Positions 29,670 to 37,347 of a stretch of 39,424 nucleotides of DNA are shown in pieces. The position numbers and the translations under genes were made by a program. The notes under the pieces are model-generated. The model was not told the origin of the DNA and did not search any database. It saw nothing but the letters and a program-made list of their open reading frames with translations. Source of the DNA: Alphaproteobacteria bacterium (GTDB lineage Bacteria; Pseudomonadota; Alphaproteobacteria; Rhodobacterales; Rhodobacteraceae); NCBI GenBank assembly GCA_029289325.1, contig JARFTV010000006.1:85580-125003 (forward strand), given 5' to 3'. The stretch's first letter is position 1. Every line of letters starts with the position of its first letter.

Positions 29670-30734
29670 TCAGGAGCGGATCACCCGGTTCACATGACCC
29701 ATCTTGCGGCCGGGGCGCGGGGCGCCCTTGCCATAGAGATGGACGGCGGTGTCGCGGGCCTTCAGAAGCTCGGGCAGGCGGAGGACATCGTCGCCGATCA
29801 GGTTCTCCATCACCACATCGGCGTAGCGGTTGCCATCGCCAAGGGGCAGGCCCGCCACGGCGCGGATGTGCTGTTCGAACTGGTCCACGCAGCAGCCCGC
29901 CTGCGTCCAGTGGCCGGAGTTGTGGACGCGGGGGGCGATCTCGTTCACCAGAAGGCCGCGGGCGGTGACGAAAAGCTCTACCCCCATGACGCCGACGTAA
30001 TCGAGCGCATTCAGGATGCGGGCGGCGATCAGGATGGCATCGGCGCGCTGGCTGGCGTTGAGCCGCGCAGGCACCGTGGTGGTGCGCAGGATGCCCTCGC
30101 GGTGGATGTTCTCACCGGGGTCGAAGCAGGCGACCTGGCCGTCAAGGCCGCGCGCGGCGATCACCGAGACTTCGCGGTCGAAGGCCACGAACCCCTCCAG
30201 CACGCAAGCGGCGCCGTTCATCGCGGCCCAGGCGGCGGGGATTTCGGAGTCGTCGTCCAGCTTGACCTGCCCCTTGCCGTCATAGCCAAGCCGCGTGGTC
30301 TTGAGGATCGCGGGCAGGCCAAGGGTTTCGGCCGCGGCGCGCAAGTCTGCTTCGGAGTTCACGGCGGCCCAGGGGGCGGTCTGCAGGCCGAGGTCGTTCA
30401 GAAAGGATTTCTCGGCGATGCGGTCCTGGCTCACGGCCAGCGCGCGGCGGTTCGGGCGGATCGGCTTCAGGCTTTCCAGAAGGTCCAGCGCCGAGGTGGG
30501 GACGTTCTCGAATTCGTAGGTGATGACATCGACCGAGGCGGCGAAGGCGCGCAGGGCGGAGTCGTCCTCGTAAGGCGCGGTGGTGACCTGATGGGCCACG
30601 TCGCCGGCCGGGGCGGCGCCGGGTTCATAGATGTGGCAACGGTAGCCCAGCCGGCTGGCCGCGACCGAGAGCATGCGGCCCAGCTGCCCGCCGCCGAGGA
30701 TGCCGATGGTCGCGCCCTGCGGAAGTTCAGTCAT
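29670..30734 (-). CDS. purK: 5-(carboxyamino)imidazole ribonucleotide synthase
   Basis: A 354-residue ATP-grasp enzyme that carboxylates AIR to N5-CAIR in purine synthesis. Landmarks: [12 protein letters not shown] (nucleotide-loop start), [19 protein letters not shown], and [17 protein letters not shown] 30734 overlaps the end of purE by 8 bases. The open frame above the ATG is not PurK-like. Confidence 0.96.
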   Translation of the reverse strand: MTELPQGATIGILGGGQLGRMLSVAASRLGYRCHIYEPGAAPAGDVAHQVTTAPYEDDSALRAFAASVDVITYEFENVPTSALDLLESLKPIRPNRRALAVSQDRIAEKSFLNDLGLQTAPWAAVNSEADLRAAAETLGLPAILKTTRLGYDGKGQVKLDDDSEIPAAWAAMNGAACVLEGFVAFDREVSVIAARGLDGQVACFDPGENIHREGILRTTTVPARLNASQRADAILIAARILNALDYVGVMGVELFVTARGLLVNEIAPRVHNSGHWTQAGCCVDQFEQHIRAVAGLPLGDGNRYADVVMENLIGDDVLRLPELLKARDTAVHLYGKGAPRPGRKMGHVNRVIRS

Positions 30735-31206
30735 CCTTCGGCTCCTCGGGGATGGAGGCGGAGAGCGCCTCGCGCCAGGCGTCCAGCCGTGCCGCGACGG
30801 CCGGGTCCGCGACGGCAAGGATTGCGGCGGCCATCAGCCCGGCATTGGCCGCGCCGCCGATCGCCATGGTGGCGACGGGATAGCCCTTGGGCATCTGGAG
30901 GATGGAGTAGAGCGAGTCGACACCGGCCAGGGCCCTGGTCTGGACCGGGACGCCGATCACCGGCACTCGGGTCTTGGAGGCCATCATGCCGGGCAGATGC
31001 GCGGCCCCGCCGGCCCCGGCGATGATGACCTTGAGGCCGCGCGCGACAGCGGTCTTGCCGTAGTCCCACAGGCGATCCGGGGTGCGGTGGGCCGAGACGA
31101 TCTTCGCCTCGTAGGCGATGCCGAGTTCGTCAAGGATCTCGGCCGCAGCCTTCATCGTCGGCCAGTCGCTTTGCGACCCCATGATGATTCCGACGGATAC
31201 GGCCAT
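30727..31206 (-). CDS. purE: 5-(carboxyamino)imidazole ribonucleotide mutase
   Basis: A 159-residue class I PurE that converts N5-CAIR to [13 protein letters not shown] near the start, [12 protein letters not shown] and [10 protein letters not shown] in the active site. Full length. First gene of purEK, overlapping purK by 8 bases, with a likely promoter 25 bases upstream. Confidence 0.96.
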   Translation of the reverse strand: MAVSVGIIMGSQSDWPTMKAAAEILDELGIAYEAKIVSAHRTPDRLWDYGKTAVARGLKVIIAGAGGAAHLPGMMASKTRVPVIGVPVQTRALAGVDSLYSILQMPKGYPVATMAIGGAANAGLMAAAILAVADPAVAARLDAWREALSASIPEEPKDD

Positions 31207-31230
31207 GCGCGCCCCCCTTGGTTCAAGGCG

Positions 31231-31259
31231 CGATTAGCGGGAACCGCGCGCAGGGGCAA
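31231..31259 (-). promoter_or_regulatory. Predicted promoter of purEK
   Basis: On the minus strand TTGCCC (31259-31254), 17-base spacer, TAATCG (31236-31231), 25 bases before the purE ATG. Confidence 0.5.
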
Positions 31260-31262
31260 GCG

Positions 31263-31481
31263 TCAGGCGATGATGTCGGGGATCAACTGATCCTCGATCT
31301 TCACGATCTGGTCTTTCAGCGACAGTTTCTGCTTCTTCAGCCGGCGCAGGGTGAGCTGGTCGGGGCGGCCGGTGGTTTCCAGCGCATGGATCGCTTCGTC
31401 CAGGTCGCGGTGTTCGCGGCGCAGGACTTCCAGCTTGATGCGCAGCATCTCTTCAAAGCTGAGTTCCGATGGGGCGTTCAT
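31263..31481 (-). CDS. YdcH family protein (DUF465)
   Basis: A 72-residue, highly charged helical protein. The body LRREHRDLDEAIHALETT followed by LRRLKKQKLSLKDQI is the DUF465/YdcH hairpin. Function unknown. ATG 31481 (MNAPSELSFEEML) marks the family start; the frame above it, 62 codons, is not protein-like. Divergent from hsp20. Confidence 0.9.
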   Translation of the reverse strand: MNAPSELSFEEMLRIKLEVLRREHRDLDEAIHALETTGRPDQLTLRRLKKQKLSLKDQIVKIEDQLIPDIIA

Positions 31482-31583
31482 GGGGCGACTCGCTTTCTGT
31501 CTTTTGATCAGAATATAGGAAATCGCCGGGCCGGGTGAAGGTTTATACGCGGTTTTCCATGGGATTTCACCGGGGGCCGGGGG

Positions 31584-31612
31584 CTTGCGAGGGGGACGCC
31601 CTCGCCCCATAT
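31584..31612 (+). promoter_or_regulatory. Sigma-32 (RpoH)-type promoter of hsp20
   Basis: CTTGCGA (31584-31590), 14-base spacer, CCCCATAT (31605-31612). This is close to the RpoH consensus CTTGAAA-N11-16-CCCCATnT. The transcript would start near 31619, where the leader's first hairpin begins. Confidence 0.7.
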
Positions 31613-31620
31613 TCAACCCG

Positions 31621-31677
31621 AGCGGTTGCCGAATCCGGGACCGCTGGCCGAACCGTCGCTTATCCAAGGACTGTCCG
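31621..31677 (+). promoter_or_regulatory. Candidate ROSE-like RNA thermometer in the hsp20 leader
   Basis: Two hairpins fill the leader. The first pairs AGCGGT (31621-31626) with ACCGCT (31640-31645). The second holds the Shine-Dalgarno: UCGCU (31656-31660, the ROSE motif UYGCU) faces AGGA (31667-31670) with G31658 unpaired and a 6-base loop. It is extended by G31655-C31671, C31653-G31673, A31652-U31674, G31650-C31676 and C31649-G31677, with single mismatches between. Such a stem would hide the ribosome site at low temperature. Confidence 0.55.
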
Positions 31678-32121
31678 ATGACGAAACTTAGCTTTGGGTC
31701 CCATCCCTATCTACTGGGCTTCGAGCAGCTGGAACGGCTGGTCGAGCGCACCGCGAAATCGGGGGCCGAAGGCTATCCTCCGTTCAACATCGAGGCGGTG
31801 GCGGAAAACGCCTATCGGATCACGCTGGCTGTCGCGGGCTTCCGCGAAGAGGACCTGTCGATCACGGTCGAGGACCGGCAGCTGGTCGTGCGGGGCCGCC
31901 AGGCCGATGACACGGGGGACCGGGTCTTCCTGCATCGGGGCATCGCCTCACGCGCTTTTCAACGGAGCTTTGTGCTGGCTGACGGCGTTGAGGTTGCAGG
32001 GGCCACGATGGAGAACGGACTTCTCCATGTCGATCTGCGCCGACATGTGCCTGAAACCGTGGTGCAGACGATCCGGATCGGCCGCAAGGATGCCAGCCAG
32101 AAGGAAGGGGGCAAGCAATGA
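31678..32121 (+). CDS. Hsp20-family small heat-shock protein
   Basis: A 147-residue protein with an alpha-crystallin domain (about 35-130): PPFNIEAVAENAYRITLAVAGF and the closing GLLHVDLRRHVPE. The N-terminus MTKLSFGSHPYLLGFEQLERL is like the IbpA branch. It holds unfolding proteins until refolded. ATG 31678 follows AAGGA at 31666-31670. Transcription and translation both look heat-controlled (see the promoter and leader entries). Its last 4 bases overlap the DUF1150 gene. Confidence 0.93.
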   Translation: MTKLSFGSHPYLLGFEQLERLVERTAKSGAEGYPPFNIEAVAENAYRITLAVAGFREEDLSITVEDRQLVVRGRQADDTGDRVFLHRGIASRAFQRSFVLADGVEVAGATMENGLLHVDLRRHVPETVVQTIRIGRKDASQKEGGKQ

Positions 32122-32345
32122 ACACTCCATTCGACGGGTTGCCGCAGGGGGGCGACCGCATTGTCTATGTCCGCGAGATCGCGGTCGAGGATCTCCCGGA
32201 CGAGGTCCGGGAGCAGGTTGACGGGCTGGAGGTGATCTGGTCGGTCAATGGCGCGGATGGCCGCCAGCTGGCGCTGGTCGCTGACCGCAAGCTCGCCTTC
32301 CTCCTGGCGCGAGAGCATGATTTCACGCCTGTGAGCGTGCACTGA
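32118..32345 (+). CDS. DUF1150 family protein
   Basis: A 75-residue acidic protein. IVYVREI near the start and DGRQLALVADRKLAFLLAREHDF near the end match what I recall of DUF1150, a small alphaproteobacterial family often placed after hsp20. ATG overlaps the hsp20 stop (ATGA), so it is made with Hsp20. Function unknown; the linkage suggests a role in the heat response. Confidence 0.88.
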   Translation: MNTPFDGLPQGGDRIVYVREIAVEDLPDEVREQVDGLEVIWSVNGADGRQLALVADRKLAFLLAREHDFTPVSVH

Positions 32346-32351
32346 AGTCGG

Positions 32352-32373
32352 GTCGGAGCCTTCTGGCTCCGAC
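32352..32373 (+). terminator. Possible terminator of hsp20-DUF1150
   Basis: GTCGGAGCC (32352-32360), loop TTCT, GGCTCCGAC (32365-32373): a perfect 9-bp stem, then TGACTTT, a weak T-run. Confidence 0.6.
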
Positions 32374-32436
32374 TGACTTTCGGCGACGGAACCGTTAGGC
32401 TGCAACGTATCAGTTGTGTCTCAAGCGGAGGTCGTC

Positions 32437-32910
32437 ATGAAAACCACTACCGGATATTCTGGGACCCAGATCGCCCTGCACTGGCTGGTCGCCGTCCTGA
32501 TCCTTGTCGCCTGGCTGACGGGCGAAGGGGCGGAAGAGGCGCTGGAAGCGGTGGAAGAGGGTGGAACCGCCGGTTTCGTTCCCCATGTGGCGATGGGTCT
32601 GGCGATCCTCGCGCTGGTGGTGGTGCGGATCATGGTGCGGATGTCGCGGGGGGCTCCGGCGGCTCCGGGTGCGGCGGGTAGCCTTGCGGTCCGGGCCGCG
32701 GAATGGGGCCACGGACTGATCTACCTCTTGATGATCGCGGTGCCGCTGGGCGGGATCAGCGTGTGGTTTCTGGGCATGGACCTTGAGGGTGCCCACAAGC
32801 TGGCGGCCAACCTTCTCATGCTGCTGGTTCTCGGCCATGCGCTGATGGCGCTTTATCATCAATATGTGCTGAAGGACGGACTTCTGCGCCGGATGATGAA
32901 GGCCGGGTAA
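32437..32910 (+). CDS. Cytochrome b561 family protein
   Basis: A 157-residue four-helix membrane protein. Conserved His sit in ALHWLVA, PHVAMG, WGHGLIY, AHKLAAN and GHALMALYHQY, enough to bind two hemes across the membrane. Bacterial members move electrons from quinol to periplasmic acceptors (for example superoxide); the partner is unknown. ATG 32437 with GGAGG upstream. Confidence 0.92.
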   Translation: MKTTTGYSGTQIALHWLVAVLILVAWLTGEGAEEALEAVEEGGTAGFVPHVAMGLAILALVVVRIMVRMSRGAPAAPGAAGSLAVRAAEWGHGLIYLLMIAVPLGGISVWFLGMDLEGAHKLAANLLMLLVLGHALMALYHQYVLKDGLLRRMMKAG

Positions 32911-32915
32911 ACGGA

Positions 32916-32945
32916 AAAGGCCGCGCCCCCGGGGGCGCGGCCTTT
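32916..32945. terminator. Bidirectional terminator between cytochrome b561 and sat/cysC
   Basis: AAAGGCCGCGCCCCC (32916-32930) is perfectly complementary to the next 15 bases (32931-32945). On the minus strand it is followed by TTCC after TTT. Serves both converging genes. Confidence 0.75.
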
Positions 32946-32950
32946 GGTCG

Positions 32951-34657
32951 TCAGGCGCGGATCAGACCCATCTGCTCCAGCTTGAGCAGGACCTGATGGG
33001 CGCAGTGGTCGACATCGACATTCTCGGTGTCCACCACCAGTTCGGCCTGGGTCGGTGCCTCGTAAGGGTCGGAGATCCCGGTGAATTCCTTGATCTTCCC
33101 CTCCCGTGCGAGCTTGTAGAGACCCTTGCGGTCGCGGCGTTCGCATTCCTCGATGCTGGTCGCAACGTGGACTTCGACGAAGGCGCCGAAGGCTTCGACC
33201 ATCTCGCGCACGGCGCGGCGGGTCGCGGTGTAGGGCGCGATGGGCGCGCAGATCGCGATGCCGCCGTTCTTGGTGATCTCGGACGCGACATAGCCGATCC
33301 GCTTGATGTTCAGGTCGCGGTGTTCCTTGGAGAAGCCGAGTTCGGACGACAGGTGTTTCCGCACGACGTCACCGTCCAACAGCGTGACCGGACGGCCGCC
33401 CATTTCCATCAGCTTGACCATCAGCGCGTTCGCGATGGTGGATTTGCCGCTGCCCGAAAGGCCGGTGAAGAACACCGTGAACCCCTGCTTGGACCGCGCG
33501 GGGCTGGTCTTGCGCAGTTCGGCCACGACCTCGGGGAAGGAGAACCATTCCGGGATCTCCAACCCCTCGCGCAGGCGGCGGCGGAGTTCGGTGCCCGAGA
33601 TGTCGAGGACGGTGGAGCCTTCGGGGATCTCGTTCGCGGGGTAGTACTGGGCCTTTTCCTGCACATAGACCATGTGCTTGAAGTCGACCATCTCGACCCC
33701 GATCTCGGACTCGTGCTTGCGGAACAGCTCTTGCGCGGCATAGGGGTCGTAGAAATCCTTGCCCTGGCTGTTCTTACCCGGACCGGCATGGTCGCGGCCG
33801 ACGATCATGTGGGTGCAGCCGTGGTTGCGGCGGATGATGCCGTGCCACACCGCCTCACGCGGGCCGCCCATGCGCATGGCAAGGTTCAGCAGCGACAGGG
33901 CGGTCGTCTGGGCCGGATACTTGTCCAGCACCGCCTCATAGCAGCGGACGCGAGTGAAATGGTCCACGTCGCCGGGCTTGGTCATGCCGACGACCGGGTG
34001 GATCAGGAGGTTCGCCTCGGCCTCGCGCGCGGCGCGGAAGGTCAGTTCCTGGTGCGCGCGGTGGAGCGGGTTGCGGGTCTGGAAGGCCACGACCTTGCGC
34101 CAGCCCAGCTTGCGGAACAGCGCGCGCAGTTCGTTCGGCGTGTCGCGGCGGGCCTTGAAGTCATAGTGGACAGGCTGCTGGATCCCGGTCACCGGGCCGC
34201 CGAGATAGACCTTGCCGGCCGTGTTGTGCAGGTAGTTCACCGCCGGATGCGCAAGGTCGTCGGCGCCGAAGACGCCCTCGGCCTCGACCGACTTGTTCGG
34301 CACCCATTTGTCGCTGATCGACAGGATGGCGAGGATCACGCCCTCCTGGTCGCGCAGCGCGATGTCCTGGCCAGGCGCGACCTTCTCGGCGAAGGCCTCC
34401 GACACGTCCAGAGTGATCGGCATCGGCCAGAGCGTGCCGTCCGCCAGCCGCATGTCCTTGACCACGCCGTCATAGTCGGCCTGCGACAGGAAGCCTTTCA
34501 GCGGCGCGAAGCCGCCGTTCATCAGAAGCTCGAGGTCGCAGATCTGGCGCGGGGTCAGGTCCCAGGAGGGCAGCTGCGCGGCCTCGACCTTCAGCTTCTG
34601 GGCGGACTCGGACGAGACGTAAAGCTCGGGGATCGGGGCATGGTTCGACAGGGACAT
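32951..34657 (-). CDS. Bifunctional sulfate adenylyltransferase / adenylylsulfate kinase
   Basis: A 568-residue fusion. The ATP sulfurylase part (1 to about 385) has QTRNPLHRAH (193-202) and GRDHAGPG; it makes APS from sulfate and ATP. The APS kinase part has the P-loop GLSGSGKST (399-407) and makes PAPS. Sat/CysC fusions occur in alphaproteobacteria. The reaction releases pyrophosphate, which the family II pyrophosphatase encoded at 20950-21867 can remove. ATG 34657 (MSLSNHAPIPELYV). No cysD or cysN, and no reductase genes, are nearby. Confidence 0.95.
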   Translation of the reverse strand: MSLSNHAPIPELYVSSESAQKLKVEAAQLPSWDLTPRQICDLELLMNGGFAPLKGFLSQADYDGVVKDMRLADGTLWPMPITLDVSEAFAEKVAPGQDIALRDQEGVILAILSISDKWVPNKSVEAEGVFGADDLAHPAVNYLHNTAGKVYLGGPVTGIQQPVHYDFKARRDTPNELRALFRKLGWRKVVAFQTRNPLHRAHQELTFRAAREAEANLLIHPVVGMTKPGDVDHFTRVRCYEAVLDKYPAQTTALSLLNLAMRMGGPREAVWHGIIRRNHGCTHMIVGRDHAGPGKNSQGKDFYDPYAAQELFRKHESEIGVEMVDFKHMVYVQEKAQYYPANEIPEGSTVLDISGTELRRRLREGLEIPEWFSFPEVVAELRKTSPARSKQGFTVFFTGLSGSGKSTIANALMVKLMEMGGRPVTLLDGDVVRKHLSSELGFSKEHRDLNIKRIGYVASEITKNGGIAICAPIAPYTATRRAVREMVEAFGAFVEVHVATSIEECERRDRKGLYKLAREGKIKEFTGISDPYEAPTQAELVVDTENVDVDHCAHQVLLKLEQMGLIRA

Positions 34658-34767
34658 GGGATAACCTTTCAGCGCGGGCAGGGGCCGCCAAGTGCGCGGG
34701 TCCGTAGCGCGGGAACGGGGCCGGATTCAAGCGACCGCAGGGACAAGCCGTTCAGAAAAGGCGGAAA

Positions 34768-34782
34768 TGCCAAGGCTTGGCA
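34768..34782. promoter_or_regulatory. Palindrome between sat/cysC and the hypothetical gene
   Basis: TGCCAAG-G-CTTGGCA, a perfect 7-bp palindrome around one base, 111 bases upstream of the sat/cysC ATG and 165 upstream of the divergent gene. Could be an operator. No regulator is identified. Confidence 0.35.
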
Positions 34783-34893
34783 AGCCATCGGGCAGAAGTT
34801 CCGCCATGGGTCGCGGGCCGCGAACGCCAGACCGCCGGGGACGGCCCGCGATGGACGAAACGCATCGGCCACGCGGCTGTGAACGGCTGCGGG

Positions 34894-34918
34894 GGAACGG
34901 GCAAAAGGCGGAAACGTT
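34894..34918 (+). promoter_or_regulatory. EcfG-like general stress promoter
   Basis: GGAAC (34894-34898), 16 bases, CGTT (34915-34918). This equals the consensus I remember for alphaproteobacterial EcfG-type sigma factors (GGAAC-N16-CGTT). It is 28 bases before the ATG of the hypothetical gene, which leaves a leader of about 20 bases. Confidence 0.5.
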
Positions 34919-34946
34919 GACTTTCCACAGCAAGAAGGAGGCAAGG

Positions 34947-35486
34947 ATGACCCGCACAAACGAGATCGCCACCCCCGAGGAGCGCCGCGCGCTGGATGCC
35001 GAGGAGCTGGGCCTGGCCGACATGACCCGGCCGCCGCGGCTGTCCGGGCTTGGTGATGGCGAGCTGACGCAGGTCATCCAGCGCCTGCGCGACCGGCGCA
35101 ACCGGGCGCGGGATCTTTCGGACCGGCAGTCGCGCGAGGCGCGGGCCAAGGTCGATCCGGCAGGTGTCACCGCCTCGCGCGGGAATGCGGGGATGCTGAG
35201 CAAGCACGACTATCTGGATGCCGCGCTGGACCGCGCGATGCAGGAACAGGACCGCCGCAACGCGCCAAGCCAGGCCGAGCTGGCCCGCAAGGCGCAGGAG
35301 AAGAAGGCCGGCGGACCCGCTCCCAGTGCCATGGCCGAGGACGGCAGCCCGCTGCACCCGCACGATCCCGACAGCAGCCCCGGCAAGGCGCAGATGGCCC
35401 GGACCGCGCGCAACGTGGCACCGTCCGGCGCGCTGGATCATGCCGGTGAGCTTCCGTCGCGCGAACGGTCGCGGACGCGCTATTAG
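34947..35486 (+). CDS. Hypothetical protein, charged and low-complexity
   Basis: A 179-residue protein I do not recognise. It has no membrane segment or signal peptide. The first half ([44 protein letters not shown]) is charged and likely helical; the second half is rich in Pro, Ser, Asp and Gln ([14 protein letters not shown]), likely disordered. AAGGAGGCAAGG lies just before ATG 34947, a strong ribosome site. The preceding stress-type promoter suggests induction under stress or in stationary phase. Its stop overlaps the rppH stop. No function assigned. Confidence 0.75.
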   Translation: MTRTNEIATPEERRALDAEELGLADMTRPPRLSGLGDGELTQVIQRLRDRRNRARDLSDRQSREARAKVDPAGVTASRGNAGMLSKHDYLDAALDRAMQEQDRRNAPSQAELARKAQEKKAGGPAPSAMAEDGSPLHPHDPDSSPGKAQMARTARNVAPSGALDHAGELPSRERSRTRY

Positions 35487-35962
35487 GCCAGATAGGCGCG
35501 GAAGCTGCGGATCACGTCAGCATAGACCGCGCGCTTGAAGGGGACGATGCTTTCCAGCATCTCGTCCGCCAGGATCCAGCGCCAGGTCGAAAACTCCGGG
35601 TGCTCGGTCGCGATCCTGATATCGCCGTCCTGGCCCTTGAAGCGGAACAGGAACCATTTCTGCTTCTGCCCGCGATACTTGCCGCCCCAGACCTTCCCCA
35701 GAAGCTCGGGCGGCAGGTCATATGTCACCCAGCCGTGGGTCTTGCCCACGAATTCCACCAGGTCGCGGGTGACGCCGGTTTCCTCCCACAGCTCGCGATA
35801 GGCGGCCTCGCGCGGCTTTTCGCCTTCGTCGATCCCGCCCTGCGGCATCTGCCAGGCGGGGGTGGGGCTGTCGATCCGCTGCCCGGCGAAGACAAGGCCG
35901 CGGGCGTCGATCAGGACGACCCCGACACAGGGGCGATAGGGCAGGCTGTCCGGCTGGGTCAT
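35483..35962 (-). CDS. rppH: RNA pyrophosphohydrolase
   Basis: A 159-residue NUDIX enzyme that removes pyrophosphate from the 5' end of mRNA, starting decay. NUDIX box G(x5)E(x7)[18 protein letters not shown] and [11 protein letters not shown] are the RppH-specific segments. Last gene of the gpmI-envC-ctpA-rppH run; starts 38 bases after ctpA. Confidence 0.95.
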   Translation of the reverse strand: MTQPDSLPYRPCVGVVLIDARGLVFAGQRIDSPTPAWQMPQGGIDEGEKPREAAYRELWEETGVTRDLVEFVGKTHGWVTYDLPPELLGKVWGGKYRGQKQKWFLFRFKGQDGDIRIATEHPEFSTWRWILADEMLESIVPFKRAVYADVIRSFRAYLA

Positions 35963-36000
35963 GGGTCACGCGGGGGCGGGCGGGCCGCCCCCTTCCTTGG

Positions 36001-37344
36001 TCAGGGCTGTTGCGGAGCGATGGCCGTCAGGCCCTTGATGATGTCGACGGCATAGGCAAGCTGGTAATCCTCGTCCCGCAGCTTGGCCGATTCCTCGGCC
36101 CGGGCGAGTTCCTCCTCATACAGCCGCTTTTCCTCATCCGTCATCGAATCGTTGGTGATCGCACCGCGAAGGTTGGCTTCGGACCGCTCACGCACCGCCG
36201 AGGAGGTCTGCCCTTCCGCCGCCTGGTCGGCAGGCACCGGCCGTGGCTGCTGGACCACGATGTCGGGCGAGATGCCAAGCGCCTGGATCGAGCGGCCCGA
36301 GGGCGTGTAGTAGCGCGAGGTGGTCAGCCGCATCGCCCCGTCGCCGCGCAGCGGGATCAGCGTCTGGACCGAGCCCTTGCCAAAGCTCTTGGTGCCCACC
36401 ACGATGGCCCGCCGATGGTCCTGCAGGGCGCCCGCGACGATTTCCGACGCCGAGGCCGAACCGCCGTTGATCAGCACCACGATCGGCTTGCCGTCGGTCA
36501 GATCGCCCGGCCTTGCATTGTAGCGCTCGCCGCTGCCGGCCTGCCGGCCCCGGGTGGAGACGATCTCGCCCTTCTCGAGGAAGGCGTCCGAGACCGAGAT
36601 CGCCTCGTTCAGCAGACCGCCGGGGTTGTTGCGCATGTCAAGGACAACGCCGTCGACATTGTCCTTGCCGCCCAGTTCTTCGACGGCCTTGTTCAGGGCC
36701 TCGACCAGGCCGCTGGTGGTCTGGTCGTTGAAGGTGGTGATGCGCAGGACGACTGTGTTCCCGACCGTCCGGCCGCGCACGGCGGTCAGCTTGATCGTGT
36801 CGCGGATGATCGAGACGTCGAAGGGTTCGGGCACGCCTTCGCGGACGACGGTGATGATGATCTCGGACCCGACCGGGCCACGCATCTTGTCCACCGCCTC
36901 GTCCAGCATCAGACCCAGGATCGACTCGCCATCGACATGGGTGATGAAGTCGCCCGCCAGGATGCCCGCCTTGTCGGCAGGGGTGTCATCCATCGGCGCG
37001 ATGACCTTGATGAAGCCTTCCTCCTGCGTGACCTCGATGCCAAGGCCGCCGAATTCGCCCTTGGCCTGGACCTGCATGTCCTCGAAGTCCTTGGCCGAAA
37101 GATAGCTGGAATGGGGATCCAGCGAGGTGAGCATCCCGTTGATCGCGGCGGTGACCAGATCCTCGCTTGAGACTTCCTCGACATACTGGGCGCGGATGCG
37201 CTCGAAGATGTCGCCGAAGAGGTCGAGCTGTTCGTAGACCGATCCGCCCCGCGCCTCTTGCGCGATCAGGGGGCCGGCGAGCTGGGTGGTCACGATGACA
37301 CCGGCGACCGTCCCGGCCAGAGCGGCCATCAGGGTTTTCTTCAT
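36001..37344 (-). CDS. ctpA: S41 family C-terminal processing protease
   Basis: A 447-residue periplasmic protease. Signal peptide MKKTLMAALAGTVAGVIVTTQL, then helical region, a PDZ domain (about 85-165, GLGIEV and DGESILGLMLDEAVDKMRG), then the S41 core with the Ser in GGSASASE (294-301) and Lys in SFGKGSVQ. It cleaves proteins near the C-terminus and, in other bacteria, controls peptidoglycan hydrolases, which fits its place 3 bases after envC. Tail of about 60 residues is charged (QAAEGQTSSAVRERSE). Confidence 0.95.
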   Translation of the reverse strand: MKKTLMAALAGTVAGVIVTTQLAGPLIAQEARGGSVYEQLDLFGDIFERIRAQYVEEVSSEDLVTAAINGMLTSLDPHSSYLSAKDFEDMQVQAKGEFGGLGIEVTQEEGFIKVIAPMDDTPADKAGILAGDFITHVDGESILGLMLDEAVDKMRGPVGSEIIITVVREGVPEPFDVSIIRDTIKLTAVRGRTVGNTVVLRITTFNDQTTSGLVEALNKAVEELGGKDNVDGVVLDMRNNPGGLLNEAISVSDAFLEKGEIVSTRGRQAGSGERYNARPGDLTDGKPIVVLINGGSASASEIVAGALQDHRRAIVVGTKSFGKGSVQTLIPLRGDGAMRLTTSRYYTPSGRSIQALGISPDIVVQQPRPVPADQAAEGQTSSAVRERSEANLRGAITNDSMTDEEKRLYEEELARAEESAKLRDEDYQLAYAVDIIKGLTAIAPQQP

Positions 37345-37347
37345 GCG

